From NCBI RefSeq assembly GCF_024055895.1, contig NZ_JAMXLE010000001.1:620001-684000 (forward strand): a DNA stretch of 64,000 nucleotides, in the 5' to 3' direction. The DNA comes from Rhizobium sp. L1K21. Its GTDB lineage: Bacteria > Pseudomonadota > Alphaproteobacteria > Rhizobiales > Rhizobiaceae. Made by a program: the position numbers and the translations under genes. Within the stretch, counting starts at the first letter, position 1, and every line of letters begins with the position of its first letter. A model generated the notes under the pieces. It saw only the letters and a program-made list of their open reading frames with translations, was not told where the DNA came from and searched no databases. This document shows, in pieces, positions 49,611 to 58,945 of the stretch.

Positions 49611-50773
49611 CCGGCCCTGTTTACCTCGACCATAATGCTTCAACACCTATCGATCCAGCTGTTATCGAGGTTATGATGGAAGCAATGCGAACCCATTACG
49701 CGAATCCGTCGAGTGGTGAGCATTTACCAGGAGCAACTGCTTCGGAGGCGATTGAGCGTGCACGCGAAATAATAGCGACAGCAATTGGCGCTCGCTCGTC
49801 AGAGATCATCTTCTGCGGCGGATCCACGGAAGCGAACAATCTTGCTTTGTTGGGGGCTTTTCCAGCGCTAAGAGAGTCAGGCAAGACGGAGATTATCACT
49901 TCGATGATTGAGCACCCGTCGGTTAAAGGGCCACTTGCTAGATTGGCGGCTGAACATGGTGCAAAAGTCATTCAAGTGCCGGTTGGAGAGCATGGTGCGG
50001 TGTACACTGATGCAGTTCGCGAAGCAGTCACTGATAAGACGGGCCTTGTGTCGATAATGGCGGCGAACAACGAAACTGGTATACTTCAACCCCTTGATGA
50101 AATTGGCGCGCTTTGCGCGGAAAAGGGTCTTGTTTTTCATACGGACTATTCGCAGGCGACCGCTTATCGCCCCCTTAACGTCAGCAATGCAAACGTGCAC
50201 CTTGCAAGCTTCTCCGGACATAAAATGTATGGGCCGAAAGGTATAGGCGTTCTGTATAGGCGCTTGCGAAAGCCGCGCGTTGAGCTTGAGCCTGTTTTGT
50301 ACGGGGGAGGACAGGAGCGGGGCCTTCGATCCGGCACGTTGAATACCCCAGCGATCATTGCGCTAGCCGCAGCGTTCGATCTTGTAATTCGAGGATACGA
50401 AAGAGACGTTGCAGAAATCGGAAGCCGTCGGGACCGTCTTGCGGAGGGGCTTCGGAAAATCGGAGGTGTGAGTCTCAATGGTGAGTTGTCAAATGCGCTA
50501 CCCAATACTATTTCGGTATCAGTGGACGGCGTCGAACCACTAGCTTTGATGCGCCTTTTGAGAAGCGAGGTTGCTTTTTCGGCCTCGAGCGCCTGTTCCA
50601 CCGACCGGGTAGAGACCTCTCCGGTGCTAAAGGCAATGTTTGGAGATACGCTGCGGGCTCGCCGAGCGTTCCGAATAGGGCTTGGCCGAGGCACAAGTGA
50701 TCACGATATAGCGCGCGCGATTGTTGCATTTTCGCGCGGGATAAACCAGCTAAGGTCAGGCAGGCTGGCCTGA
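49607..50773 (+). CDS. dndA: DndA, cysteine desulfurase
   Basis: A 388-residue PLP-dependent cysteine desulfurase of the NifS/IscS type that supplies sulfur for modification. YLDHNASTPIDPAV opens the protein; the PLP lysine is Lys206 in SGHKMYGPKG, and the catalytic loop holds Cys330 in SSACSTDR. Having dndA last, after dndE, gives the gene order BCDEA, where many loci instead rely on a housekeeping IscS. Its last 18 bp overlap the convergent gene at 50756, which leaves no room for a terminator between the operons. Confidence 0.94.
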   Translation: MTGPVYLDHNASTPIDPAVIEVMMEAMRTHYANPSSGEHLPGATASEAIERAREIIATAIGARSSEIIFCGGSTEANNLALLGAFPALRESGKTEIITSMIEHPSVKGPLARLAAEHGAKVIQVPVGEHGAVYTDAVREAVTDKTGLVSIMAANNETGILQPLDEIGALCAEKGLVFHTDYSQATAYRPLNVSNANVHLASFSGHKMYGPKGIGVLYRRLRKPRVELEPVLYGGGQERGLRSGTLNTPAIIALAAAFDLVIRGYERDVAEIGSRRDRLAEGLRKIGGVSLNGELSNALPNTISVSVDGVEPLALMRLLRSEVAFSASSACSTDRVETSPVLKAMFGDTLRARRAFRIGLGRGTSDHDIARAIVAFSRGINQLRSGRLA

Positions 50774-51247
50774 GTCTGGCTCGCTTTTAGCTTGCCAGAG
50801 ATCGGCATACGCCACAAGGAAGTCGTCTACACTTCGAGGCGGCGCCATTGCGTCACGTAGAATTTCAAATCCTTTGGCGGCATAGCGGTTCATAAACCTA
50901 ATCCCATCCTCGCTAAGCCCCAGTGGTGAATGCGGATCAAGCAACTTTACGGTCTCCTGCTCGATGAGATCCCGGTTTTTTGGATCTAGATTGCGTCGAC
51001 GGATTTCCGCTTCCACAAGGAGGCCCAGCAGGTAGCTGTCGTAGGGCTGGTAAGCGTCTGGGTATTTGGCGCCTGCAGCAAGAAATGCTGGCATTAAAGA
51101 GGGATCGCTCGCTAGTTGCGCATATCGAAACCCTAACATCAGACACGCATAGAACTTGTCGATATCGAGAAACCTAACCCCCTTGATCGGCTGGGAGTCA
51201 ATTTTGGAAAAGAAGGATGCAGCATCTTCAGTCAGGCGCAGGCTCAT
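50756..51247 (-). CDS. Unknown 163-residue protein, last gene of the facing operon
   Basis: A 163-residue, mostly helical protein that I do not recognise. Blocks that look structured are GVRFLDIDKFYACLMLGFRYAQL, YPDAYQPYDSYLLGLLVEAEIRRR and LSEDGIRFMNRYAAKGFEILRDAM. There is no catalytic motif. The ATG overlaps the stop of the SMC-like ATPase gene (ATGA), so it is probably a subunit of the same complex. Given the size and its pairing with an SMC-like ATPase, it could play the part that DndE plays beside DndD; that is only an analogy. Confidence 0.78.
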   Translation of the reverse strand: MSLRLTEDAASFFSKIDSQPIKGVRFLDIDKFYACLMLGFRYAQLASDPSLMPAFLAAGAKYPDAYQPYDSYLLGLLVEAEIRRRNLDPKNRDLIEQETVKLLDPHSPLGLSEDGIRFMNRYAAKGFEILRDAMAPPRSVDDFLVAYADLWQAKSEPDSGQPA

Positions 51248-53196
51248 TCGGCTATTCCTTCACCAGACTGGCGTTTAAATTCGTCAAGCCCGTAGTGGGT
51301 CTCTATTCGGCCATCTGCCGTTTTGGACAACGTAACAAATCGTGTATCTTCGAGTTCATAGAAGCTCTCTGCAAACGCCGCTTGTTCGCTAGAGATCACG
51401 AAAAAAATCATTTGCTCGAAAAGAGTTGGGATGACCTTACTGACTTCTTTACGGACATCGAGATCCAATGACACCGCAGGGCTATCAACTATGAAAGGTA
51501 GCTCGAAGGGGGCCTTGGATAATAATGCCGTCAGAAAGGCGTAGGCGACTGAGAGGCTTTGTCCTTCGCTGACATCATCCTTGCTCGATGATTTGTCAGA
51601 CTCCAGCTCGAGGGCGCCGTCAATGCGTTTAACGCGAAGCTGCTCCATTTTAACTAGTGTTTTCAAGCGATCATTGGTTTCGGTTCGGATAACTTCACGT
51701 AGCTCTGCTAGAGCTTTTTTTTCGATTCTTGAGAGTTGATCGAGCAGGCTATCTCGCTGGCGTGATAGCCGGAACGAAGCTTCCACTTCGTCAAGCGTAG
51801 CCTTGCATTCTCCCAAGTGCTTTTGTGCAAGCGGAATGTTTGTTTTCGCGGTACTTTGGTAAGAGCGCTGCTTGGCAGTATCTGCAGTTTCCAAGCGTTC
51901 AATGTCAATATTGAGCGCCGCCAGTTCAACATTGATCTCGCTTTCGCGTTCAGTTAATGGACCCATATCTTCATCGCCGCGTTCTTCAGCCTCTTGCTTC
52001 AGTCGGTCCATGGCCTTTTCGTTGGCTTGGCGATCTTCGAGTTTACCGTGGAGAGTGTCGCAGGTCGCTGAGAAGCTTGTTTCTGAAGTGGCGCTTGAAT
52101 TCAGACGATCTTTCATAGCTGCAATGGCAGAAATTTGATCCTGAGCTAGATACTGTTCTTTCCGGTGCTTAAGGATTTCGCGTTCTGCGTCTCCAATCGG
52201 GCGACCGCAGATGCATTCCCCTTCATCTGCAATTTCATCAAAAAAATCCGAAGATACGCTTTTGGGAAGTCTTGCCTTCGTTAGAACGGTGCCGAGATTC
52301 GTAAGTCGTGATCGAATGGTTGGCGAAAGCGTTGCCGGGTTTCGATAAGCAATAAGAGCGGCCAAGGTAGTGGTTTGGATGTCGCTGGCTATGTCATTAG
52401 CATCCTTGGACAATTTTAGTCGTCGATCATTTAGATCGCCACTGCGAGCGATGTGCTCTTCGATCTGCGTGCGAACGCCTTCTTGCTCTCGTTTGAGTTT
52501 TGTGCGGGTGGACTTCTTTTCTGCCAACGCCTTTTTGAGGGTTGCCAACTGGCCTGCGGCTTCGTCGAAAATCTTTTGATGACGGGATACGCCTTTCTGA
52601 GTTCGGCCCGAGGTACGCTCGAGCGCTTCTTGGCGTTTGGATACCGCATCACGGATCCGCTGACGAAGTCTCGAAAGATCGTCGAGCTGGTACAACGTTC
52701 GAATAGCGTGATCTGCGGCGGCCTTGTTTAGATCCCGTATATCCCGTGCGAGTTCTCCGTCGAAAACGAACAGTTTAATGAATTCGGGCTTTAGGATGTG
52801 CTTGAGGTCTGACGGCAAAACGAGCCCAGGTTCATGGCCACCGCCGCGTTCTTCAGCTCGCAGTGTTGAATATCTGTAAGTGCCAGCTTTGAAGTCGAAG
52901 TCTGCTGTAAGGCGGTAATGCTTAGCCTGACCACCGCCGCGACCTTCGATCAATAGACCTAATTCAAAGGTGCCAGACTCGACGGTGTCGTTGGCGCGAA
53001 AACCACGCACTTTTTCGACGCTTAAGTCTTCTTCGCCGAGAACAGCGCGTATCAATGTCATAGTTGATGTCTTGCCAAGACCGTTGGGCATTTGAACAAG
53101 CGACCAACGTGCGGGAGGATCTCCAAGCTCGAAGACCTCAGTGCCTTCACCGATCCTGAGATTATCGCAGCGCCAGTCGGTGATCCTAATCTTCAT
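51244..53196 (-). CDS. SMC/Rad50-like ATPase of the facing operon
   Basis: A 650-residue ABC-type ATPase with a long coiled coil. Walker A is MPNGLGKTST (residues 36-45, with Pro in place of the first Gly), the signature is VSEGQSLSVAYAF, and Walker B is LPFIVDSPAVSLD. A GECICGRPIGDAE turn (CxCG) near the coiled-coil tip resembles a Rad50 hook but lacks the full CxxC. It has the overall design of DndD but is clearly a different family. The RBS GAGGAG precedes the ATG at 53196. Overlaps the 60-residue gene upstream by 11 bp. Confidence 0.88.
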   Translation of the reverse strand: MKIRITDWRCDNLRIGEGTEVFELGDPPARWSLVQMPNGLGKTSTMTLIRAVLGEEDLSVEKVRGFRANDTVESGTFELGLLIEGRGGGQAKHYRLTADFDFKAGTYRYSTLRAEERGGGHEPGLVLPSDLKHILKPEFIKLFVFDGELARDIRDLNKAAADHAIRTLYQLDDLSRLRQRIRDAVSKRQEALERTSGRTQKGVSRHQKIFDEAAGQLATLKKALAEKKSTRTKLKREQEGVRTQIEEHIARSGDLNDRRLKLSKDANDIASDIQTTTLAALIAYRNPATLSPTIRSRLTNLGTVLTKARLPKSVSSDFFDEIADEGECICGRPIGDAEREILKHRKEQYLAQDQISAIAAMKDRLNSSATSETSFSATCDTLHGKLEDRQANEKAMDRLKQEAEERGDEDMGPLTERESEINVELAALNIDIERLETADTAKQRSYQSTAKTNIPLAQKHLGECKATLDEVEASFRLSRQRDSLLDQLSRIEKKALAELREVIRTETNDRLKTLVKMEQLRVKRIDGALELESDKSSSKDDVSEGQSLSVAYAFLTALLSKAPFELPFIVDSPAVSLDLDVRKEVSKVIPTLFEQMIFFVISSEQAAFAESFYELEDTRFVTLSKTADGRIETHYGLDEFKRQSGEGIAE

Positions 53197-53368
53197 CAGC
53201 TGGCTCCTCGACCTCGATCTTGTCGAGCAGGTCGTAAATGTCCGATGTATCGAGATTGTCCATCATGGTGTTTTCTATGAGCGTGGCGAGCGCTCGCTCA
53301 TAGTCTTCGTTCATCCCGTCAACTTTGCAGACAGCTTTGACTGCTCGCCTTATAGCGTTGTCGATCAT
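53186..53368 (-). CDS. Unknown 60-residue acidic protein
   Basis: A short gene that begins at the ATG at 53368 inside the helicase stop (ATGA) and overlaps the next gene by 11 bp, so it is certainly translated if the operon is. The protein is helical and acidic at the end (MIDNAIRRAVKAV, then DYERALATLIENTMM, DIYDLLDKIEVEEPADED). I do not recognise it. A small linking subunit or a regulator of the ATPase is the likeliest kind of role. A longer reading to 53416 would run back into the helicase gene. Confidence 0.7.
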   Translation of the reverse strand: MIDNAIRRAVKAVCKVDGMNEDYERALATLIENTMMDNLDTSDIYDLLDKIEVEEPADED

Positions 53369-55347
53369 GGCATAGCCGCCCTTTCGCGCCGGATGGCCGC
53401 AAGTTTTTGAAACCACGCCCGCCGCCTTTCATCCGTGGATAGAGGCGCGTCTGGCGGGGGAAGTTCGTCGTCTTCGTCGGTTTTGATGAAGTCCACAATC
53501 GTTGCACGTTTGTTTGGATTTTTAGGGTCAATTCTTAGGCACCGTCCAACCCGTTGAACTGTTTCGATCGGTGCTTTGGCCGTTGCGAACAAGACAATAT
53601 TGTGGACAGACTGAATGTCGATGCCTTCTGAAATCCTTTTGCATGCAATGAGACAGCTAAGATCACCACGGGCGAACCGTCTTAGGTTTTCGCGGTCATC
53701 ATCCCCATAATAAGTATGAAATTTGACGCGTTCTCGCATCAAAATCGGTTGGAGCAATGCGCCGTAGTCTGCCTGCTCCACGAACAGGATGGTTCTTTGG
53801 AGAATGGCCGGATTTCGTGCAACGTAGTCCTCGAATAGAGGTATCTTCTCCGTGGATAGCTTCTTGATCTTTGCCAGCTCCATCCAAAGTTGCTTACGGT
53901 CAGTATCACCGTCCTCCTCGCGACTTCGCTGTTTCGCGAAGGCTGTTTGGACAGCGGCGCGGTCTTTTGGTGAGAACTGAAATTCGATCGGATGGTAGTC
54001 AAACTCACACAGAATGCCACGCCGGATAGCCTCTTGGATATCAAATCGAAAAATGACAGGGCCGATTTCCCTTTTGATAAAGTCGTTTCCATCATCGTCA
54101 TACTCTCGACTGGGTGTTGCGCTCAGCCCGAGTCTATATGGAAATTTCTTAATTTGTCCGTCGAGTTCTGAAACTAGTCCTGGTTCACCAAACCCGTGCA
54201 CTTCGTCGCAAATTATTAACGTCTGAGCGATCCGTTCTGGGGAAAGTCGTCGAATAACTTCGGCGAGCTTTCGCCGATTTACAATCAGGCATGCGGGCCG
54301 CTTTGAAAGTCGAAACTTGTCGGCGTCGTTATGGGAATCGTACTGCCGATAGATCAAGTCGACATAATCATGTCCAACAAGTGCACTATACCATTGATCT
54401 AGCAGGTCTGTTCCATACGCGGCAACGATAGTTGAGCTAATGAGATCTCGTTCCCGAAGCTCAGTGTCGATTTTCAGGGCTGTCCGGGTTTTTCCTGTGC
54501 CCGTGGCCATTCCGAGCACACCCGCGCGGGCCTTTAAGAATTCCGCTAGTGCTTCATCCTGATGGCGCCACTTATTGGTGATACCAATCTTTTTATGCCC
54601 ACGAAGCGGGTAAGGGCGATTTGTCTTTCCCGCAAACCTTACCAGTCGTTTTTGAATGGCGGTTGGGAGTTCGAAACACCGAACATTTGGGTCGTGCTTG
54701 TTCCAGAGGCGATCGAAGGTGTTGGCGATGGACTTGGCATGTACTGCATCGCGGTCGTTGGTCCATCCCAGATGAATATGCAGCTTTTCAAAATTCTGAA
54801 AACCGCCAACAGTCTCATTTGGGGATCCGTTGAACGCAATGAAGTCTCCTTCCGCATCCTGGAATACGCCAATCTTAATATGAAAGTCTCCAGTTAGTTT
54901 TGCAGTGGGAATGGCGATCCGCAGATCGAGGAGACCATCAGCAATCAGCCATGCCAACACCGTGAGTGGCATAGATTTCGCTGCGCTTTCCAAGTCGTCA
55001 AGAACTTCATTTAGCGTTGCGAGGATTCGCGGGTCGTTTTTTGCGTCCTCGCCTTGCTTGACCGCTCCCCAATCCTCCGGCGAGAGGTGTGGGCTTGTAA
55101 TGAGCCGCATTTTGCCACCGTTCGCGGCTAAAGCTGCAAGGCCCTCTGCTACGTAGCTGAGCCATCCAGACGTAAAGTAGCCTACGCCTCTGTCATACCG
55201 AGATGATGCACGCAACGCGGGTACATAGAGCCGCGCGACAATATCATCTTCAGAGGTATCTAGCGACTCAGGAAAGGTTACGCTCTGCAGGCGTAGGTCG
55301 CCATCTTGCTTGAAAGGGTGCCGTGAATCATTTGTTTCTGTTGTCAT
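53365..55347 (-). CDS. PLD-nuclease/SF2 helicase, probable restriction effector
   Basis: A 660-residue two-part enzyme. The N-terminal part has a phospholipase D-like nuclease site, FHIKIGVFQDAEGDF (HxK) followed by AFNGSPNET (GSxN). From about residue 270 comes a superfamily 2 helicase: motif I ATGTGKTRT, motif II ICDEVHG, motif III LSATP, motif VI VQRVGRCLRID. Helicases of this build have been called phosphorothioation-system restriction enzymes in protein family collections, as I recall. It would translocate on DNA and cut when the DNA is unmodified. The start at 55347 (MTTETND) is chosen; a GTG/ATG further up to 55434 is possible. Confidence 0.87.
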   Translation of the reverse strand: MTTETNDSRHPFKQDGDLRLQSVTFPESLDTSEDDIVARLYVPALRASSRYDRGVGYFTSGWLSYVAEGLAALAANGGKMRLITSPHLSPEDWGAVKQGEDAKNDPRILATLNEVLDDLESAAKSMPLTVLAWLIADGLLDLRIAIPTAKLTGDFHIKIGVFQDAEGDFIAFNGSPNETVGGFQNFEKLHIHLGWTNDRDAVHAKSIANTFDRLWNKHDPNVRCFELPTAIQKRLVRFAGKTNRPYPLRGHKKIGITNKWRHQDEALAEFLKARAGVLGMATGTGKTRTALKIDTELRERDLISSTIVAAYGTDLLDQWYSALVGHDYVDLIYRQYDSHNDADKFRLSKRPACLIVNRRKLAEVIRRLSPERIAQTLIICDEVHGFGEPGLVSELDGQIKKFPYRLGLSATPSREYDDDGNDFIKREIGPVIFRFDIQEAIRRGILCEFDYHPIEFQFSPKDRAAVQTAFAKQRSREEDGDTDRKQLWMELAKIKKLSTEKIPLFEDYVARNPAILQRTILFVEQADYGALLQPILMRERVKFHTYYGDDDRENLRRFARGDLSCLIACKRISEGIDIQSVHNIVLFATAKAPIETVQRVGRCLRIDPKNPNKRATIVDFIKTDEDDELPPPDAPLSTDERRRAWFQKLAAIRRERAAMP

Positions 55348-55535
55348 GTGCTGCCAAGGTGCCGCATTTTCAATATTCAGGCAATTGCCACGCATACTGA
55401 TGTAAAATGTGATTTCCGACGATGGCCTTCTCAAATAGGCTCGGACAATCTTTTGCGTCGGCTTTAATTGATGTGTTCTGTGCCCTAGGCTTGTTGCTAC
55501 TGTGTTTTTGAATGGCTCGTAAGGTGCTATTCATA

Positions 55536-56804
55536 TTACTTCGTTGCGGCTTTGATGACTTGTTCGATGTCGTCTCGTTGTTCGGTTGTTAGAGTTTCGT
55601 CAAGATTAATCTTATGGAAGATGACACGGCGGATTTGCGTGCGTCCCTGCCCAGAGGCTTGCTGAAAGGCTTCGTTGGTAAAGTCAATTTCGCCAAGGGG
55701 ACGCAGTTTTTCTGCAAACCAGTCACGTGAGAAGTCTTTTGCTTCAAGTGCGGCCGGCGCCAACTTTCGCAGTGTGTCGAACAAAGCCTGTACACCGACA
55801 GTCTTTGTGAGATAGGAACCGGCGGGCAACTCTGGACCACACACGTCTAGTACTGCCAGGAAGAAATTCGAAACGGCGCCCAGCAAGACTTTGTCTCGGG
55901 TGTTTATGTAAAGTTCGCGCAACGGGGCTTTGTCTCCTGAACGCTCGTCAGCGAGCTTTAAACGAGTCTTTTCCCGCCCAGTGCGTAACGTATCGGCGTC
56001 TTTTTTGGGTGAGGTTGAAATCAATCGGGTAATCCCGTCGACGACCGTTGCAGTTGAAATCATCCACCGATTCTCGGCTTTTGCCTCTGCACGGGAGATT
56101 GCGAAGTCGTTCTCTGCTGCAACTAGAACGCGCTGATAGAGAGGGCTCTCGATGTCGGTGTTAAGCTTGCGAGTAAGAAAGACAGCCAACTTTTCGGGTG
56201 ACCATAGTTCTGGCTGTTCCTCCTCAATGTTGTACCCAAACAATTCGTAAGTCTGACTTCGATCGACTGGCTTTTGTGTTGAGTTGATTGTTGCAAAGAG
56301 ATAGGCTTGATAAGGGCGTGGGAGGTCCAGAAAGATGGAGCAGAGTACCGGTGTATCAAGTCGAGCATCACTGGCGTAGGCGAAGCCAAACAGCCGGTGC
56401 TGTCCGTCGATAATCGGAGCAAGGCGTTCCTTGGACGGGATGACAAGCTCAAGGCACCCACCATCTGTGGTGTGCGATTCAATACGCCACCTGATTGCGT
56501 CATCTTGGACGCTGAGCCCCGTGCTGGCTGAATAATTTGCTGCCAAAATGACGGAATTCGGAAATGCGGCCTCTCTCGTTTCAATGTAGCGTCCGATAAC
56601 TTTTAGACGTGGTTCATTGATCAGACGCTGGGAACCTTCGAGTCGGTAGCTGTCCCCCTCTGTAATCGCACGCAGTCTGTCTGTGTAGCAGACTTCTAGG
56701 AGCTTCCTTGCGGGAATGGCGGCAGCGTAAAACTCACCTAGCGGTTGTTCTACTCTGATAGCGGGTACTTTGATGAAAGGTCTACCTTCTTCTCGGCCAG
56801 TCAT
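55536..56804 (-). CDS. Second DGQHR-domain protein
   Basis: A 422-residue DGQHR-domain protein; the motif is PIIDGQHRLFGF near residue 133, followed by CSIFLDLPRPYQAYLFATINSTQKPVDRSQ, the usual DGQHR block. It is only distantly like DndB at 44771 and has a long C-terminal extension. DGQHR proteins of this group are found beside dnd genes and may sense the modification or the state of the modifying complex. The gene follows the membrane-protein gene with a 4-bp overlap. A 188-bp gap without a gene separates it from the helicase gene, so an internal promoter is possible there. Confidence 0.85.
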   Translation of the reverse strand: MTGREEGRPFIKVPAIRVEQPLGEFYAAAIPARKLLEVCYTDRLRAITEGDSYRLEGSQRLINEPRLKVIGRYIETREAAFPNSVILAANYSASTGLSVQDDAIRWRIESHTTDGGCLELVIPSKERLAPIIDGQHRLFGFAYASDARLDTPVLCSIFLDLPRPYQAYLFATINSTQKPVDRSQTYELFGYNIEEEQPELWSPEKLAVFLTRKLNTDIESPLYQRVLVAAENDFAISRAEAKAENRWMISTATVVDGITRLISTSPKKDADTLRTGREKTRLKLADERSGDKAPLRELYINTRDKVLLGAVSNFFLAVLDVCGPELPAGSYLTKTVGVQALFDTLRKLAPAALEAKDFSRDWFAEKLRPLGEIDFTNEAFQQASGQGRTQIRRVIFHKINLDETLTTEQRDDIEQVIKAATK

Positions 56805-57367
56805 AGCGCGTAACCCTCAGTGTCGCCCGCAGGGGCAGTCTCAGTATCGCCACCAAGTGGATCCAGAGATGAATTTTGAGAATATTTCTCGTCGTCCCAG
56901 TTTGCTAACCACCAAGTGACAATTGCTAGGGCTGTGCCGGTTGCCAGAAAAGGATATCCCTCACCGGAGCCGCGGTTCTCCAGCAGCGCAGCTACTACAG
57001 CTAAGATAATAAATGTAATAAGCAATAGGGAGAGTAACGCGCGCAAATTCTTTTGTTTGTCCTCGACGACTATGACCTGAATACAGGACAACGAGCCGAG
57101 GCCTGCAAAGAAAGTTAGAATCGATTTGAAGACGCTGGGATCAGCCCAAATTGATCCCGGCGGAGTTTGCCCTTGTGTCGAGATCCAAGCTTCGGCAATT
57201 GATACCCAGATACCTGTGGCGCCAATTATCATGGAGACAACAAAAAAAAATACATATGCCGGCTGACAAAATGGAAGCAGCAGTCTTCTTAGAAGAGATC
57301 TTACGAGTACCCCCCATTCCGATGCGCTGGGGCCCTCATTTGTTTTTCTTTTTTTCCAGAACCTCAT
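56801..57367 (-). CDS. Membrane protein, first gene of the facing operon
   Basis: A 188-residue protein with about four membrane segments (LPFCQPAYVFFFVVSMIIGATGIWV, VFKSILTFFAGLGSLSCIQVIVV, ALLSLLLITFIILAVVAALL, PFLATGTALAIVTWWLANW) and a polar C-terminal tail. I do not recognise the family. The start at 57367 is preferred because GGGAG lies six bases upstream; an in-frame start at 57394 is weaker. As the first gene it might anchor the system at the membrane or form a pore on activation, by analogy with other defence systems; nothing in the sequence proves it. Confidence 0.72.
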   Translation of the reverse strand: MRFWKKRKTNEGPSASEWGVLVRSLLRRLLLPFCQPAYVFFFVVSMIIGATGIWVSIAEAWISTQGQTPPGSIWADPSVFKSILTFFAGLGSLSCIQVIVVEDKQKNLRALLSLLLITFIILAVVAALLENRGSGEGYPFLATGTALAIVTWWLANWDDEKYSQNSSLDPLGGDTETAPAGDTEGYAL

Positions 57368-57577
57368 TAGCCTCTCCCGTCGATCCTGTACCAAGAGTAC
57401 CTACGCTAGGACCTTAAGAGATTCTGAACTTGGCGCATAGCGGTCTCATCGCACAATAACTCGGGTGTGATTTTCTGCAGCCCGCAATTTAATGAGCCTC
57501 TTTTGAATGTTCCAGGGCGCTACTTGCACTTCCTCTGATAGTCCCGCTTGTCAGTTATTTGGACGGATAAAAGGTGA

Positions 57578-58945
57578 ATGTGCATGCGAAAACGAAATAT
57601 CTCTCGTGAAGAGTTATTTGCATTGGTTTGGGAAAAGCCCACCCAAGAGGTAGCGAAAGAACTCGCTGTATCAGACGTGGCGATTGCCAAGTTATGCGCT
57701 CGGCTTCAGGTTCCTAAGCCGGCGCGCGGTTATTGGGCCAGAGTCAGATCGGGACAGGTGCTCCGACGTCCCCCGTTGGCTGCCTTTAAAGATGAGGTTG
57801 ATCGCAGGCGACGTGAAGCTGTGCGAGCCAAGTCTGCAAAGGTGCTGTCAAAGCTCCAGCAACAGTTTTACCAAGCTGCTCTGTCGGACCTAAAACGCCA
57901 GGGTGTTGCTATCAATCAGGCTGAAATTCGGGCGCGACGATTGCCAGATCTCGATGCTGACATCGCTTCTCAGATTTTGCTCCTTGTTCAGAGCCGAGGG
58001 CATGTCTGGGTCAAGAATGGGACCGTGGCAACGCGATGGAACCAATCCGTCCAGGCAAGTGCATCGAAGCTCGTCGAAAAACTCATGCCGATGGCCCGCG
58101 CGCAGCTGTTGATGTTCGAAAGCGAAACCAGTCAAAGGTGGCATAGGGCCACAGGCCCGGCGGTTCTGGTGCGTTTGACAGCGCCGTTGCAGGAAAGGAT
58201 CGCTTCCCTCGTCCGCGTTGTCCGGGAATGCAGTCTGTCTCATGTCGTTTTACCGCTGATGACGGGCGATCACGCGTGGTCCGTCCGTCATGTTCATGGC
58301 CCCGAAGCACGTCTCTTTCTGGAGAGTTTGTTGTGCATCTCAAAAACTGAGTTGTGGGTTGAAGCTACCCGAAATTCATGGCGCGAAGATGAGCCTGCGG
58401 AGCGCTTCGTGACGAGTCGATTAAGTTTGCGGGAAATCATGCCCATTGATTACATGATATTACGGGATGTGCCGCTGTCGCCCCAGATTTCCAGCGCCGC
58501 TGTCAAGCCATACCGGGAGCGCCTCAAAGCTTTGATGGAACTTGATCAAGTCTATGACATGATTTCGAATACCGCTTATGGAATGGAGCGAGAAATGCCC
58601 GGTCAGACACTAGCGTTGGCAGATAGCATCTGGTTCGGCAAGGAAGGTCGGTTTCGAGTCGCGCGAGATGCCTGGGCGCATGTGCAGGATGAGATGGAAC
58701 GATGGGAGACTGAGCTGGAGGCAGAGCGATCTGCCTTGGCTCGATCCATCCTCGGGGTTGAAGCCGGAGATATCGTGGTAGCGGAAAACCGGGGGCGCCT
58801 TCTTCGTTTGTCGGTAAGTGAGGTCAGCCTTTATGGGAGTGATAAGGGTGTGACCTTTATCATCAATGGCACGAGGTTTCGTAAGGATGGGACCCTTGGA
58901 AAACAGCGGGATACACAGACCCTCCATTTTGAAGGTGATATTTGA
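57578..58945 (+). CDS. HTH-domain protein of unknown function
   Basis: A 455-residue protein that starts with a conserved helix-turn-helix-like domain (ISREELFALVWEKPTQEVAKELAVSDVAIAKLCARLQVPKPARGYWARVRSGQ, given here in pieces: SREELFALVWEKP, VSDVAIAKLCARL, PKPARGYWARVRSGQ) found in many uncharacterised bacterial proteins. The remaining 390 residues contain long helices and no motif I recognise. It is divergent from the membrane-protein gene of the facing operon (210 bp between), so it may regulate that operon, or it may be an unrelated passenger of the defence island. Confidence 0.78.
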   Translation: MCMRKRNISREELFALVWEKPTQEVAKELAVSDVAIAKLCARLQVPKPARGYWARVRSGQVLRRPPLAAFKDEVDRRRREAVRAKSAKVLSKLQQQFYQAALSDLKRQGVAINQAEIRARRLPDLDADIASQILLLVQSRGHVWVKNGTVATRWNQSVQASASKLVEKLMPMARAQLLMFESETSQRWHRATGPAVLVRLTAPLQERIASLVRVVRECSLSHVVLPLMTGDHAWSVRHVHGPEARLFLESLLCISKTELWVEATRNSWREDEPAERFVTSRLSLREIMPIDYMILRDVPLSPQISSAAVKPYRERLKALMELDQVYDMISNTAYGMEREMPGQTLALADSIWFGKEGRFRVARDAWAHVQDEMERWETELEAERSALARSILGVEAGDIVVAENRGRLLRLSVSEVSLYGSDKGVTFIINGTRFRKDGTLGKQRDTQTLHFEGDI

